The notes: a model not told the origin generated them from the letters alone. 32,669 bases of DNA from Lachnospira sp. UBA2821 (GCA_002351535.1 DEGR01000035.1:2115-34783), one strand, 5' to 3'. Shown: positions 17,563-25,604, counted from the first letter of the stretch. Numbers and translations are program-made.

Positions 17563-17598
17563 AATAATCTCCATTCCTGAGCGAATTTATCGCCATGT

Positions 17599-18315
17599 TT
17601 ATAACTGACTGAATATTTCTCCTATATTTCCCTGCACTACGAGGTCTGCTCTTTTATCCATAGGAGTTGCCGTCTTATTAACAAGTATAAGCTTGTCTCC
17701 TCTATAATAATCAATAAGACCGGCTGCAGGGTATACTGCAAGCGAAGTTCCACCTACAATAACCACATCTGCATTAGAAATAGCATTTATGGAATCTCTT
17801 AAAACATTCTGGTCAAGTCCCTCTTCATACAGAACAACGTCCGGTTTAATAACACCACCGCACTCACACTTTGGCACACCGTCGCTGTGAACTATATATT
17901 CCGCATCATAAAACTTTCCACACCTCGTACAGTAATTTCTAAGCACAGAACCATGAAGCTCATATACATACTTATTACCTGCATTCTGATGAAGTCCGTC
18001 GATATTCTGTGTAACAACAGCCTTTAATTTCCCCTCCTTCTCCCACTGTGCAAGTTTTAAATGTGCTGCGTTTGGCTTTGCATCGAGATACAGCATCTTA
18101 TCTTTATAAAACCTGTAAAACTCCTCTGTATTCTTAACATAGAACGAATGACTGAGTATTGTCTCAGGCGTATATTTATACTTCTGATTGTAAAGCCCGT
18201 CCGTACTTCTAAAATCCGGTATATTACTCTCCGTTGAAACCCCTGCACCACCAAAGAATACTATATTATCTGTATTGTCTATTATTTTTTTTAGCTTTTC
18301 TATATCCTCTTTCAC
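17599..18315 (-). CDS. cobB: Sir2-family NAD+-dependent protein deacylase
   Basis: A 238-residue sirtuin. It has the NAD-binding GAGVSTESNIPDFRS loop (23-37), TQNIDGLHQNAG (102-113), the catalytic His121 in ELHGS, a zinc site with C129, C132, C150 and C152, and the GGTSLAVYPAAGL segment. It should remove acetyl (or other acyl) groups from lysines using NAD+. The motif after PDVV is YEEGL rather than the common FGE. I chose the GTG at 18313-18315 with GAGGATTA just upstream; the longer frame starts inside the promoter palindrome and is rejected. It is the first gene of a six-gene envelope-type operon, which is an odd place for a sirtuin. Confidence 0.95.
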   Translation of the reverse strand: MKEDIEKLKKIIDNTDNIVFFGGAGVSTESNIPDFRSTDGLYNQKYKYTPETILSHSFYVKNTEEFYRFYKDKMLYLDAKPNAAHLKLAQWEKEGKLKAVVTQNIDGLHQNAGNKYVYELHGSVLRNYCTRCGKFYDAEYIVHSDGVPKCECGGVIKPDVVLYEEGLDQNVLRDSINAISNADVVIVGGTSLAVYPAAGLIDYYRGDKLILVNKTATPMDKRADLVVQGNIGEIFSQL

Positions 18316-18331
18316 ACTAATCCTCTTTTCT

Positions 18332-18361
18332 GTTATACTTTTACATCTGTAAAAGTATAAC
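18332..18361. promoter_or_regulatory. 30-bp perfect palindrome in the sir2 promoter/leader
   Basis: GTTATACTTTTACA and TGTAAAAGTATAAC are perfect inverted 14-base arms around a 2-base centre. The block covers the -10 element of the minus-strand promoter and the first transcribed bases and ends just before the sir2 ribosome-binding site. This is where a dimeric repressor would bind; an RNA hairpin in the leader is the alternative. Confidence 0.75.
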
Positions 18362-18382
18362 ATAATTTAGATATATTTTCAA
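18354..18382 (-). promoter_or_regulatory. sigma-A-type promoter of the sir2 operon
   Basis: TTGAAA, a 17-base spacer and TATACT on the minus strand, about 40 bases upstream of the sir2 start. The -10 lies inside the 30-bp palindrome, so the promoter is probably controlled by what binds there. Confidence 0.7.
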
Positions 18383-18388
18383 AATGCA

Positions 18389-18417
18389 TTTACATACTCA
18401 CTCCATTAACATATAAT
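18389..18417 (+). promoter_or_regulatory. sigma-A-type promoter of the plus-strand small gene
   Basis: TTTACA, a 17-base spacer and TATAAT on the plus strand, ending 53 bases before the 88-residue gene. It is back to back with the sir2 promoter (their -35 elements lie within 12 bases of one another), so the two may share regulation. Confidence 0.8.
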
Positions 18418-18470
18418 ACGTGTATATTTGCAATTAACATATGAACACGAAATGGAGATTAGAGATTAAT

Positions 18471-18737
18471 ATGTTTAGATTATGGGGAAAAATATTTAAA
18501 GACAATCGTATGATTAAAGATACAGTTATAGCGGTCGATGAACCGGATTTAAACAGAACAAGAAAAGTATTCAAAGCCCTCGATGAAATATGCTATGAGT
18601 TCGACCTCGGAAAGCCTATATGGCTTGATAAAACCATTAAGGATTTTCAGCTTCACGATAAAGCCCGTTTCGACTCTGACAGTTTTATAGAACAGATAGA
18701 ATTTGATTATCTTGAGATACAGGCATTGGAAGATTAA
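18471..18737 (+). CDS. small conserved-looking protein, function unknown
   Basis: An 88-residue soluble acidic protein that I do not recognise. It starts MFRLWGKIFKDNRMIKDTVI and ends DYLEIQALED, with no membrane helix, signal or metal motif. A strong promoter, a GGAGATTAGAGATTAAT ribosome-binding region and a perfect terminator hairpin just downstream show that it is a real, independently transcribed gene. It is one of only two plus-strand genes here. The start ATG is at 18471-18473; the upstream ATG at 18441 lies ahead of the ribosome-binding block. Confidence 0.8.
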   Translation: MFRLWGKIFKDNRMIKDTVIAVDEPDLNRTRKVFKALDEICYEFDLGKPIWLDKTIKDFQLHDKARFDSDSFIEQIEFDYLEIQALED

Positions 18738-18754
18738 CCTATATAATATTACAA

Positions 18755-18787
18755 AAAGAGTCTGACACCTATTCTGTCAGACTCTTT
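18755..18787. terminator. bidirectional intrinsic terminator between the small gene and ilvE
   Basis: AAAGAGTCTGACA and TGTCAGACTCTTT form a perfect 13-bp stem with a 7-base loop. It is flanked by an A-run on one side and CTTT on the other. It can end both the plus-strand small gene and the minus-strand ilvE. Confidence 0.9.
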
Positions 18788-18834
18788 CTTTATGCATATA
18801 TGCTATAAATTATAAATCAAATCAATATACATTC

Positions 18835-19860
18835 TTATTTAATTACCTTAATCCATCCTTCAGGAGCTTCGATACGTCCCATCTGGATTCCTGTAAGTGT
18901 CTCATATAACTTCTTAGTTACAGGTCCCATCTCATCCATTCCGCTTGGGAATGTGATAACATTTCCATGGTCATTGATTCTTCCTACAGGTGAGATAACT
19001 GCGGCTGTTCCACAAAGTCCACACTCTGCAAAATCTTTAACTTCGTCAAAATATATCTCTCTTTCTTCAACTTCAAGTCCAAGATATTCTTTTGCAACGT
19101 GTACAAGTGAACGACGTGTAATAGAAGGAAGAATACTGTCTGACTTAGGTGTTACAACTTTGTTATCTTTAGTTACAAATAAGAAGTTAGCTCCACCTGT
19201 TTCCTCAACTTTTGTTCTTGTTGCAGCATCAAGATACATATTCTCATCGAATCCTTCTTCATGTGCCTGAACAATTGCATGTAAACTCATAGCATAGTTA
19301 AGACCTGCTTTAATTCCACCTGTTCCGTGAGGTGCTGCTCTATCATAATCACTTACTTTGATGGTAATTGGCTTTGCGCCACCTTTAAAGTAAGGTCCTA
19401 CAGGTGTTGCAAATACTCTGAACTGGTACTCCTGAGCCGGTTTTACACCGATAACTGAAGAGCTTCCAAACATATATGGTCTGATGTAAAGTGTTGCACC
19501 TGAACCATATGGTGGCACATAAGCTTCATTAGCTTCAACAACTTTAACAACAGCATCGATAAATCTGTCTTCTGGAAAGACCGGCATCTCAAGTCTTTTT
19601 GCTGACTGCGCAAGTCTCTCTGCATTAAGATCCGGACGAAAAATTACGATTTGTCCATTCTCTGTTGTATATGCTTTTAATCCTTCAAATACAGTCTGTG
19701 CATACTGTAACACACCTGCACATTCACTTATCTGAACTGTCGCATCCTCTGTAAGAACACCATCGTCCCATGCTCCATCCTTGAAATTTGATACATATCT
19801 TTTTTCTGTTGGAATGTATCCAAATCCAATATTGGACCAATCAATATTTTTCTTTTCCAT
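18835..19860 (-). CDS. ilvE: branched-chain amino acid aminotransferase
   Basis: A 341-residue class IV PLP aminotransferase of the long BCAT type. It shows VFEGLKAY (57-64), RPDLNAERL, the lysine that binds PLP in GGIKAGLNYA (K184), VEETGGANFLFV and the late CGTAAVISPV phosphate-binding segment. It transfers the amino group between glutamate and the keto acids of Leu, Ile and Val. Codon choice looks more favourable than in its neighbours (for example repeated GGT, GCA and ACA codons), consistent with high expression. The start ATG follows AAAGGAAGTATGAGTC. It is a single-gene unit with its own promoter and terminator. Confidence 0.96.
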   Translation of the reverse strand: MEKKNIDWSNIGFGYIPTEKRYVSNFKDGAWDDGVLTEDATVQISECAGVLQYAQTVFEGLKAYTTENGQIVIFRPDLNAERLAQSAKRLEMPVFPEDRFIDAVVKVVEANEAYVPPYGSGATLYIRPYMFGSSSVIGVKPAQEYQFRVFATPVGPYFKGGAKPITIKVSDYDRAAPHGTGGIKAGLNYAMSLHAIVQAHEEGFDENMYLDAATRTKVEETGGANFLFVTKDNKVVTPKSDSILPSITRRSLVHVAKEYLGLEVEEREIYFDEVKDFAECGLCGTAAVISPVGRINDHGNVITFPSGMDEMGPVTKKLYETLTGIQMGRIEAPEGWIKVIK

Positions 19861-19920
19861 GACTCATACTTCCTTTCGTATTGTATAACTATTATTAATA
19901 TTTGTATAATTAATAGTAAT

Positions 19921-19949
19921 ATCTTACAGCCGACAACTTTCAGTGTCAA
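19921..19949 (-). promoter_or_regulatory. sigma-A-type promoter of ilvE
   Basis: TTGACA, a 17-base spacer and TAAGAT on the minus strand, ending 60 bases before the ilvE start. The leader is too short for a T-box, and none is seen. Confidence 0.8.
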
Positions 19950-19974
19950 GACACATTTTTAATAAATAACCCGA

Positions 19975-20718
19975 TTATGAATGCTGCTTCTGCTGCATCT
20001 CAATTTCCTTTTCCCTGACAGAATAATCCTTCCGTAATTCTTTAACTGAAAAAAGCTCTTTGTGAATCTGTTCCATCTTAAGGTCAGTCTCATATATAAC
20101 AGTCGCACATTCCGCAAGCTGTTCAACTATCTCGACCTTATCCTCCTTGAACTTTTTGTAATGTATCTGATGCTCAAGACTTGCCCAGAAATCCATTGCA
20201 ATTGTTCTTATCTGTACTTCTACTTTCATAGGTTTCTTTCCGGTAGACAAAAATATAGGAACTTCCACAACCATATGAAGGCTTCTGTAACCGTTTGGTT
20301 TAGGATTCTTAATATAATCTTTAAGTTCAATTATTGTAATATCATCCTGTGAAGCAAGCATATCTGCGACTGAATAAATGTCCTTTATAAAAGGACATAT
20401 AACTCTTACACCTGCAACATCGTTAATCTTCTCCATAAGTGTATGAAGATTAATGTCATATCCTCTTCTCTCCATTTTCTCAAATATACTTGTTGGTTTC
20501 TTCACTCTCGACTTTATCGTCTCTATCGGATTTCTGCTCTTCTTTGCCTGAAACTCCGCATTAAGCACTTCAAGCTTTGTTCTTATTTCCTTGATTGCAC
20601 ATTCATACCAGCACATCATTTCCGCAAATGTGTCTGCTGCCTCTTTTAACTCAATAGGATTTTCACCATTCGCAAATCCACTGAAAAATTCATAATCCAA
20701 ATTCTGCTGCATCTTCAT
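19975..20718 (-). CDS. small alarmone ((p)ppGpp) synthetase, RelQ/RelP type
   Basis: A 247-residue single-domain RelA/SpoT synthetase with no hydrolase, TGS or ACT domain. It shows the RVKKPTSIFEKM segment, INDVAGVRVICPF, DYIKNPKPNGYRSLH, KVEVQIRT and the DFWASLEHQIHYK motif, all typical of an active synthetase. It transfers pyrophosphate from ATP to GDP or GTP. The C-terminus is a charged coiled helix that may help form the tetramer. The start ATG at 20716-20718 has AGGAG upstream; a GTG 12 bases before is the alternative. It lies 52 bases after the large GGDEF protein, with no terminator between them, so alarmone and c-di-GMP synthesis appear to share a transcript. Confidence 0.93.
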   Translation of the reverse strand: MKMQQNLDYEFFSGFANGENPIELKEAADTFAEMMCWYECAIKEIRTKLEVLNAEFQAKKSRNPIETIKSRVKKPTSIFEKMERRGYDINLHTLMEKINDVAGVRVICPFIKDIYSVADMLASQDDITIIELKDYIKNPKPNGYRSLHMVVEVPIFLSTGKKPMKVEVQIRTIAMDFWASLEHQIHYKKFKEDKVEIVEQLAECATVIYETDLKMEQIHKELFSVKELRKDYSVREKEIEMQQKQHS

Positions 20719-20770
20719 AGTAATGCTCACTCCTATCTTATCTCAAACATACAGTTTTATAGCAGAAGTT

Positions 20771-23700
20771 CTAACTCCACACTTTATAATCATGCTTAGA
20801 CGACCTTTTAACATCATAAAGTGCCTCGTCCGCATGCTTAAGTAACTCAGAAATAGTTTTTACCTTTCCACTCTGGTCAACAGCAATTCCAATAGAGCAT
20901 GACAACTTGCTCTCCTCAGGTATATTAACTTCTCTTCCGAGTTTATTCTCTATGAGCAGCTTAAATGAATCATCTTCTTTAAGCTCTTCAAATATAGCCT
21001 CTGCAACTTCTTCACCATAATATTTATTAATATTTTCAACAACTATAACAAATTCATCTCCGCCATACCTTACAACATATCCACTCTTTCCAATTATGTC
21101 CGTAAATAACTTTGAAAATGTCTTAAGAACAAAATCTCCTATATCATGTCCAAACGTATCATTACAATACTTAAAATTATCAAGATCAATATACATTACC
21201 GTAATATATGTCTCAACATATTCATTAGTATTCGTTATATCTATCTTCTCATCTACAATCTTATTGAATCCCTGCCTGTTAAGAAGACCTGTGAGATTAT
21301 CCGTATGTGCCAGATTCTCTAGCAGTTTATTTTTCTCCTTCAATTCCCTGTTCATAACATGAATCTGTTCTCTTACTTCACGTCTGTACATCTCATTAAA
21401 CAACTGTTTAAGAGAAAATGTAAATATTTTCAAATCATACTCTGTCAGCATGACCTTTGTCGAGTGAAAATTCTCATGCATATTCTGGTATGCTATAAGA
21501 ACATTTTCAAGCTTATCATTATCAAATATAGGTATGGCAATCATTGATACTACATCATTAATTCCAAAACACTTTATTATTTCACTATATTCATCAAATT
21601 TTGCTTCTGTTCTTGATATAACAAAACTATTCTTTCTGACTTTAAAGAATCCTGCAATACTGTTAAGCCTGTCATTATCAATACATATCTCTTCATCACA
21701 ATATCTTATAACATTACAATCGTCTTTGACACCAAAAAGTAATATTCTGTCCAAACCAAAACTGCTTCTTAGTGTGCTCATGGATTTCTCTATCATCTGT
21801 TCCTCAGAAGTTCCTTCAACCGACAATTGTTCCTGCCAGTTAGACAGAAAATCAAGGTTCTTACTGTTACTCCTGAGTTCCTTCTCTGTTCCAACCCTCT
21901 CGGATACTATAAGAATCTTACTCAGATTAATATGAGGTGCAAGATTAAATTCTTCATGTACAAACTCTTTATTATTAATAACTGCTTCTAACTGTTCTGC
22001 GGCATACTTAAGACCATGTTCTCTGGTATAATCAAATGTTTCATTAAGAGTATCCATTCTCTCTTTTTCAAGACCCAGCTTATCATAAGCATCCGCCATA
22101 TCTATCGCAAGCTGCTTCCAGAGTATTGTTTTAATTCCATCTGACCTTAAAAGATGTTTTCTCGCCTCTTTAAACATCTCAATAGCCTTTTTATAATCCC
22201 CTTCTTTCTTATATAGCTCTGCTCCAACATAAAAATGAAAAAATGTTTCGTCATCCCACATCTCAAAATCAGGAACTTTTCCCTCATCAGGCTCCAGCAA
22301 ATGTCTTATAATCCTTCTGTTCTGTTCATAATATATCTGGCATTTATATATATTTCCCATCTTAATATAACATAATGCTGCCATTCCATATAATTTTGCT
22401 CTGTTGCACATTCGTGGTTTGTATACATGTGCATTATCAAGCAGCTGAATCGATGCATCAATAAATATGCAGCCATTTCTAAAATCACCACACATAATTG
22501 CATTGTTACACATATTATAAAATGTCTCACTCACCTTTTCAGGTTCATTCATTTCATTAAATATATCAAGTGCCTTATTGTAATAATCTCCAGCCTTATA
22601 GAACTCCTCATTCATCATACGGTTGTAACCCATTCCATTATATATATCCGCCTCTTCAGTCTTCTCATCAATTGTCTGAAGAATATCGATACACTTTCTG
22701 TAATTGCGGTCTACTTCCTCGCTATTGCCGGCAACCGAACTGTACATTGCGCACATCTTATAAGCATCAACTAAGAATTTATAATTACCGTTCTTTTTAA
22801 TTATTTCAACACCTTTATTAAAATACACAAGCTTATCTGTCGCATTTTTTCCGATATAAAAATTCTTACTCTGCTCAAAAGCATATATGTATATATATGA
22901 CAGATGGTTCATCCAACCATATTTCTCAATCTCACTTATAAGTTCATCATTTATCCACGCTTTAGCATCATCACGCACAAATATAAATTCAACAAAACCC
23001 CGTAAAAGCACAACTGCTTCAAGCACTTTACTCATAAATATAAAATATTTATCCTCAAGAAGCCTTGCCTCTTTCATACATTTTCTGGCTGTAATATTAG
23101 CTACGGACGTCTGCCCCATATAAAGTTGTGCGAGAGTGACAAGCCATTCACATTTGAATGCCATGACTCCCTTGTCCTCACCACACATATTCATAATATT
23201 ATCGCAGATAATAAGGCAATTCTCATATTGTTTTGCATAAAGACATGCTCTCGCATAAAGCTCATAATACATAAGCCTTGTATCCTCATCAACCGCACAT
23301 CTCTCTAACTTAAGCTTCTGGTATATCATCTCAAGATAATATCTTGCCTGCCTTATAGCCAGCGATTTTATCATCATATCAAGTTTATTTATATAATCTC
23401 TGCTATCATTAAAATCAATAACAAAGCAATTCTTTTCATCCTGATTATTAGATTTCTCTTTTGCATTTCTGCTGTCACTCATAGTGACAATAAGTTCCTT
23501 TTTCTCCAGTTTCTGAATAAAGTCGCTCCATACTTCATTCATATATCCCGGAATTCCATATATTTCATCATAAGCACACAAAAAAGCCAGCTTATTCTCT
23601 TTCTTATCATTAATTATCTTCCGTATAAAATTAACTGTGGAATGACCTGCATAATGCAGTTTTCCAAGCACAAATAAAATTCTTTTCTCTTTCGTTCCAT

Positions 23701-24112
23701 AATTAATTATATTAATTATAGAATCCATAATTCGCTGTCTGTCATATGCAATCTCCGGAATAATAACCGGTTCAGTCCTTTTACATACTCCATTCTTAAT
23801 ATAATCAGAAAACATTTTCTGATGTATCGGATATACATTACATTTTTCCATAAACTGCTCGGGTGTATCGCAGTCACTCTCCATATATATATCCTTAATC
23901 CAGTCAAGAAAAGGCTCATATGCCTCTGCCATCTTGTCCGGCGAAAATTCATAAAAAAATACCCTTACGTCTTTATTATCTCCGACGCACTCATCAACCA
24001 TCTCTTTTGTTATGTTGCAGGAATCATAGCATCTTACTACTAACACATCCTGACCCATTTCTCCTGCCCCCATAACAAGAGTATCAACCAGTTTTTTAAT
24101 ATTACTATTCAT
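20771..24112 (-). CDS. degenerate STAND-like, TPR, GAF and GGDEF diguanylate cyclase
   Basis: A 1113-residue soluble protein. Residues 1-240 resemble the AAA_16/STAND NTPase of LuxR- and cyclase-type regulators (a YEPFLDWIKDIY segment and RILFVLGKLHYAGHSTVNFI in place of Walker B), but the P-loop is missing and the Walker B acidic residues are lost, so it should not hydrolyse ATP. Helical TPR-type repeats fill about 260-720, including a clear YYNKALDIFNEM unit. A GAF-like sensor lies at about 790-930, then a short coiled coil, then a GGDEF domain with intact YGGDEF (1016-1021). The I-site RxxD is replaced by GKSG, so product inhibition is unlikely. It should make c-di-GMP in response to signals read by GAF and TPR. 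The start ATG at 24110-24112 follows GGAG. Confidence 0.88.
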   Translation of the reverse strand: MNSNIKKLVDTLVMGAGEMGQDVLVVRCYDSCNITKEMVDECVGDNKDVRVFFYEFSPDKMAEAYEPFLDWIKDIYMESDCDTPEQFMEKCNVYPIHQKMFSDYIKNGVCKRTEPVIIPEIAYDRQRIMDSIINIINYGTKEKRILFVLGKLHYAGHSTVNFIRKIINDKKENKLAFLCAYDEIYGIPGYMNEVWSDFIQKLEKKELIVTMSDSRNAKEKSNNQDEKNCFVIDFNDSRDYINKLDMMIKSLAIRQARYYLEMIYQKLKLERCAVDEDTRLMYYELYARACLYAKQYENCLIICDNIMNMCGEDKGVMAFKCEWLVTLAQLYMGQTSVANITARKCMKEARLLEDKYFIFMSKVLEAVVLLRGFVEFIFVRDDAKAWINDELISEIEKYGWMNHLSYIYIYAFEQSKNFYIGKNATDKLVYFNKGVEIIKKNGNYKFLVDAYKMCAMYSSVAGNSEEVDRNYRKCIDILQTIDEKTEEADIYNGMGYNRMMNEEFYKAGDYYNKALDIFNEMNEPEKVSETFYNMCNNAIMCGDFRNGCIFIDASIQLLDNAHVYKPRMCNRAKLYGMAALCYIKMGNIYKCQIYYEQNRRIIRHLLEPDEGKVPDFEMWDDETFFHFYVGAELYKKEGDYKKAIEMFKEARKHLLRSDGIKTILWKQLAIDMADAYDKLGLEKERMDTLNETFDYTREHGLKYAAEQLEAVINNKEFVHEEFNLAPHINLSKILIVSERVGTEKELRSNSKNLDFLSNWQEQLSVEGTSEEQMIEKSMSTLRSSFGLDRILLFGVKDDCNVIRYCDEEICIDNDRLNSIAGFFKVRKNSFVISRTEAKFDEYSEIIKCFGINDVVSMIAIPIFDNDKLENVLIAYQNMHENFHSTKVMLTEYDLKIFTFSLKQLFNEMYRREVREQIHVMNRELKEKNKLLENLAHTDNLTGLLNRQGFNKIVDEKIDITNTNEYVETYITVMYIDLDNFKYCNDTFGHDIGDFVLKTFSKLFTDIIGKSGYVVRYGGDEFVIVVENINKYYGEEVAEAIFEELKEDDSFKLLIENKLGREVNIPEESKLSCSIGIAVDQSGKVKTISELLKHADEALYDVKRSSKHDYKVWS

Positions 24113-24189
24113 ACATTCTCTCCAGTTCAACACACCTTCAAACCAACTTATACTACACCGTAATACAAACTATCTGCACAAAATATAAA

Positions 24190-24233
24190 TACGCCAAAAC
24201 TGGTACACTATATAAGCAACCGGCTTTGACGTA
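24190..24233 (-). terminator. intrinsic terminator of the DUF975 gene
   Basis: On the minus strand TACGTCAAAGCCGGT and ACCAGTTTTGGCGTA pair over 15 positions with two G-U wobbles and one mismatch, with a 14-base loop and TTTATATTTT after the stem. It sits 9 bases beyond the DUF975 stop and separates it from the large GGDEF gene. Confidence 0.75.
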
Positions 24234-24242
24234 CCATTCATA

Positions 24243-25010
24243 CTAATTATACACTACTTCATCCTTTTTAACAAGTGAAGCAAACTCCGCATCATTAGAT
24301 GCAAGTTCATCTTTAAGAGCCGCATAAAGCTCTGCTTTTGTAAACTCTACATATGGTCCGACATGGAATATGTACACAATACCACATGTAATAACTCCTA
24401 ATAACATCCATGGAATAAATGATAAATCTAACACAAATATATCCCACTTCTGTCCTGCTGTCATTCTTTTGCTATATTCAAATGCTTCTTTAACAGTCAT
24501 TTCAGGAAAATCCGCAAGAAGATATGAAACCATACTGTACTCATATGACTTGATAATTCCCGGAATAATTAACAACAGACTCCATAATGATATGAAAATC
24601 TGTCTTAATACTAATCCGCCTACATTTCTAAGATATGAATTCTTAAATCCATATAAAATCTCTCCTACATTTCCAGTCATATCCTGTCTGGCTGTTATAA
24701 AGAATTTCTTTGAACCAACTTCAAGAGGGTTCTTTACAAATACTGATACCGCAATACTTAAAAGTATCATAGCACCTGCAACTGCAAGTATTGCTATAAG
24801 TATTTTTGCATCAAATCCTTTTAATAAATCTGCTATTGACGCATCAGCCACGTTCGAACCGCCTGAATGAGAAGTTCCTGAACTTCTTCCACCGGCTCCA
24901 CTGACACCGCCTGACACCGCTGTCATTACGAGACAAACCGCCACTGCCGGCCATCTGCACGCCTGCAGAACATCAACCGCCCTGCTTTTTAATTCTTCTC
25001 TTGTCCACAT
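24243..25010 (-). CDS. DUF975 family membrane protein
   Basis: A 255-residue membrane protein with about five or six helices. It begins MWTREELKSRAV, the standard DUF975 start, and shows GSKKFFITARQD, a LLLIIPGIIKSYEYSMVSYLLADFP segment and KEAFEYSKRMTAGQKWDIFVLDLSFIPW, all typical of the family. An early Gly/Ser-rich loop (residues about 32-55) is low complexity. The function is unknown; the family is widespread in Firmicutes. The start ATG at 25008-25010 follows GGGAGGTCCGAGTT. It is divergent from the DUF4234 gene. Confidence 0.9.
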   Translation of the reverse strand: MWTREELKSRAVDVLQACRWPAVAVCLVMTAVSGGVSGAGGRSSGTSHSGGSNVADASIADLLKGFDAKILIAILAVAGAMILLSIAVSVFVKNPLEVGSKKFFITARQDMTGNVGEILYGFKNSYLRNVGGLVLRQIFISLWSLLLIIPGIIKSYEYSMVSYLLADFPEMTVKEAFEYSKRMTAGQKWDIFVLDLSFIPWMLLGVITCGIVYIFHVGPYVEFTKAELYAALKDELASNDAEFASLVKKDEVVYN

Positions 25011-25038
25011 AACTCGGACCTCCCTTAAGATTTTTATC

Positions 25039-25080
25039 CGGCTATAAGCCATACATAGAGATAATATCATATTATAGCCG
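25039..25080. repeat. inverted repeat in the DUF975 promoter/leader
   Basis: CGGCTATAA at 25039-25047 and TTATAGCCG at 25072-25080 are perfect 9-base inverted arms 24 bases apart. The block spans the minus-strand -10 element and leader of DUF975. It could be a split operator or a leader hairpin. Confidence 0.6.
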
Positions 25081-25089
25081 TATATTCAA
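25061..25089 (-). promoter_or_regulatory. possible promoter of the DUF975 gene
   Basis: TTGAAT, a 17-base spacer and TATTAT on the minus strand about 50 bases before the start codon. A TATAAT within the spacer offers an alternative -10, but has no good -35. Confidence 0.5.
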
Positions 25090-25117
25090 TGCACATAAAT
25101 CGAAAACATCATTCAAA

Positions 25118-25146
25118 TTGACATATCACGCCACACAATATATAAT
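25118..25146 (+). promoter_or_regulatory. consensus sigma-A promoter of the DUF4234 gene
   Basis: TTGACA, a 17-base spacer and TATAAT: both hexamers match the consensus perfectly, 37 bases before the start codon. This is one of the strongest promoters in the window. Confidence 0.9.
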
Positions 25147-25183
25147 ACTTTATGTTTATATTTTATCAGGGAGGATTAAAGTT

Positions 25184-25528
25184 ATGATTCAAAGAAGAGA
25201 AATTGCTTTGTGTATAGTTTTATCTATCATTACCTGTGGACTTTACTCTATATATTGGTTTGTATGCCTTACTAATGAATCAAATGAGTTATGTCCTGAG
25301 AATGCAACTGCATCAGGCGGTGTTGCATTTTTACTCACACTTGTAACATGTGGTATCTATTTATACTATTGGGCTTATAAGACAGGTGAGAAACTTGACA
25401 TTGCTAAAGAACAGCACGGATTACCTAACGGAAGCGGTAACATATTATACCTTCTTCTTACAATCTTTGGACTTGGTATCGTTGCATACGCATTAATGCA
25501 GAACGATATTAACCAGATAGTCGGATAA
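25184..25528 (+). CDS. DUF4234 family small membrane protein
   Basis: A 114-residue protein with three membrane helices: IALCIVLSIITCGLYSIYWF, VAFLLTLVTCGIYLYYWAYK and a last one near LYLLLTIFGLGIVAYALMQ. The two T-C-G-(L/I)-Y-x-x-Y-W repeats identify DUF4234. The function is unknown. The start ATG at 25184-25186 follows GGGAGGATTAAAGTT; the longer frame begins inside the promoter and is rejected. With a perfect consensus promoter and its own terminator it should be well expressed. DUF975 and DUF4234 are both small membrane families of unknown role and share one divergent regulatory region. Confidence 0.9.
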   Translation: MIQRREIALCIVLSIITCGLYSIYWFVCLTNESNELCPENATASGGVAFLLTLVTCGIYLYYWAYKTGEKLDIAKEQHGLPNGSGNILYLLLTIFGLGIVAYALMQNDINQIVG

Positions 25529-25551
25529 TATACCATAATCATAATATGTGC

Positions 25552-25597
25552 AAAAGACCGGAGCATGATATAAGCTTATGTCATATTCCGGTCTTTT
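25552..25597. terminator. bidirectional terminator between the DUF4234 gene and the ABC operon
   Basis: AAAAGACCGGA and TCCGGTCTTTT are perfect 11-base arms, and the 24 bases between them can pair further around ATAAGCTTAT. A- and T-runs are present on the two sides, so it can serve both the plus-strand gene and the convergent minus-strand ABC genes. Confidence 0.88.
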
Positions 25598-25604
25598 ATT
25601 ATAA

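Noticed and set aside
18441..18470. Upstream ATG start for the 88-residue plus-strand gene
   Set aside because: It lies before the ribosome-binding block and would add ten residues that include the translated ribosome-binding site.
19861..19949. T-box or other riboswitch for ilvE
   Set aside because: The leader between promoter and start is only about 60 bases and shows no T-box sequence or terminator.
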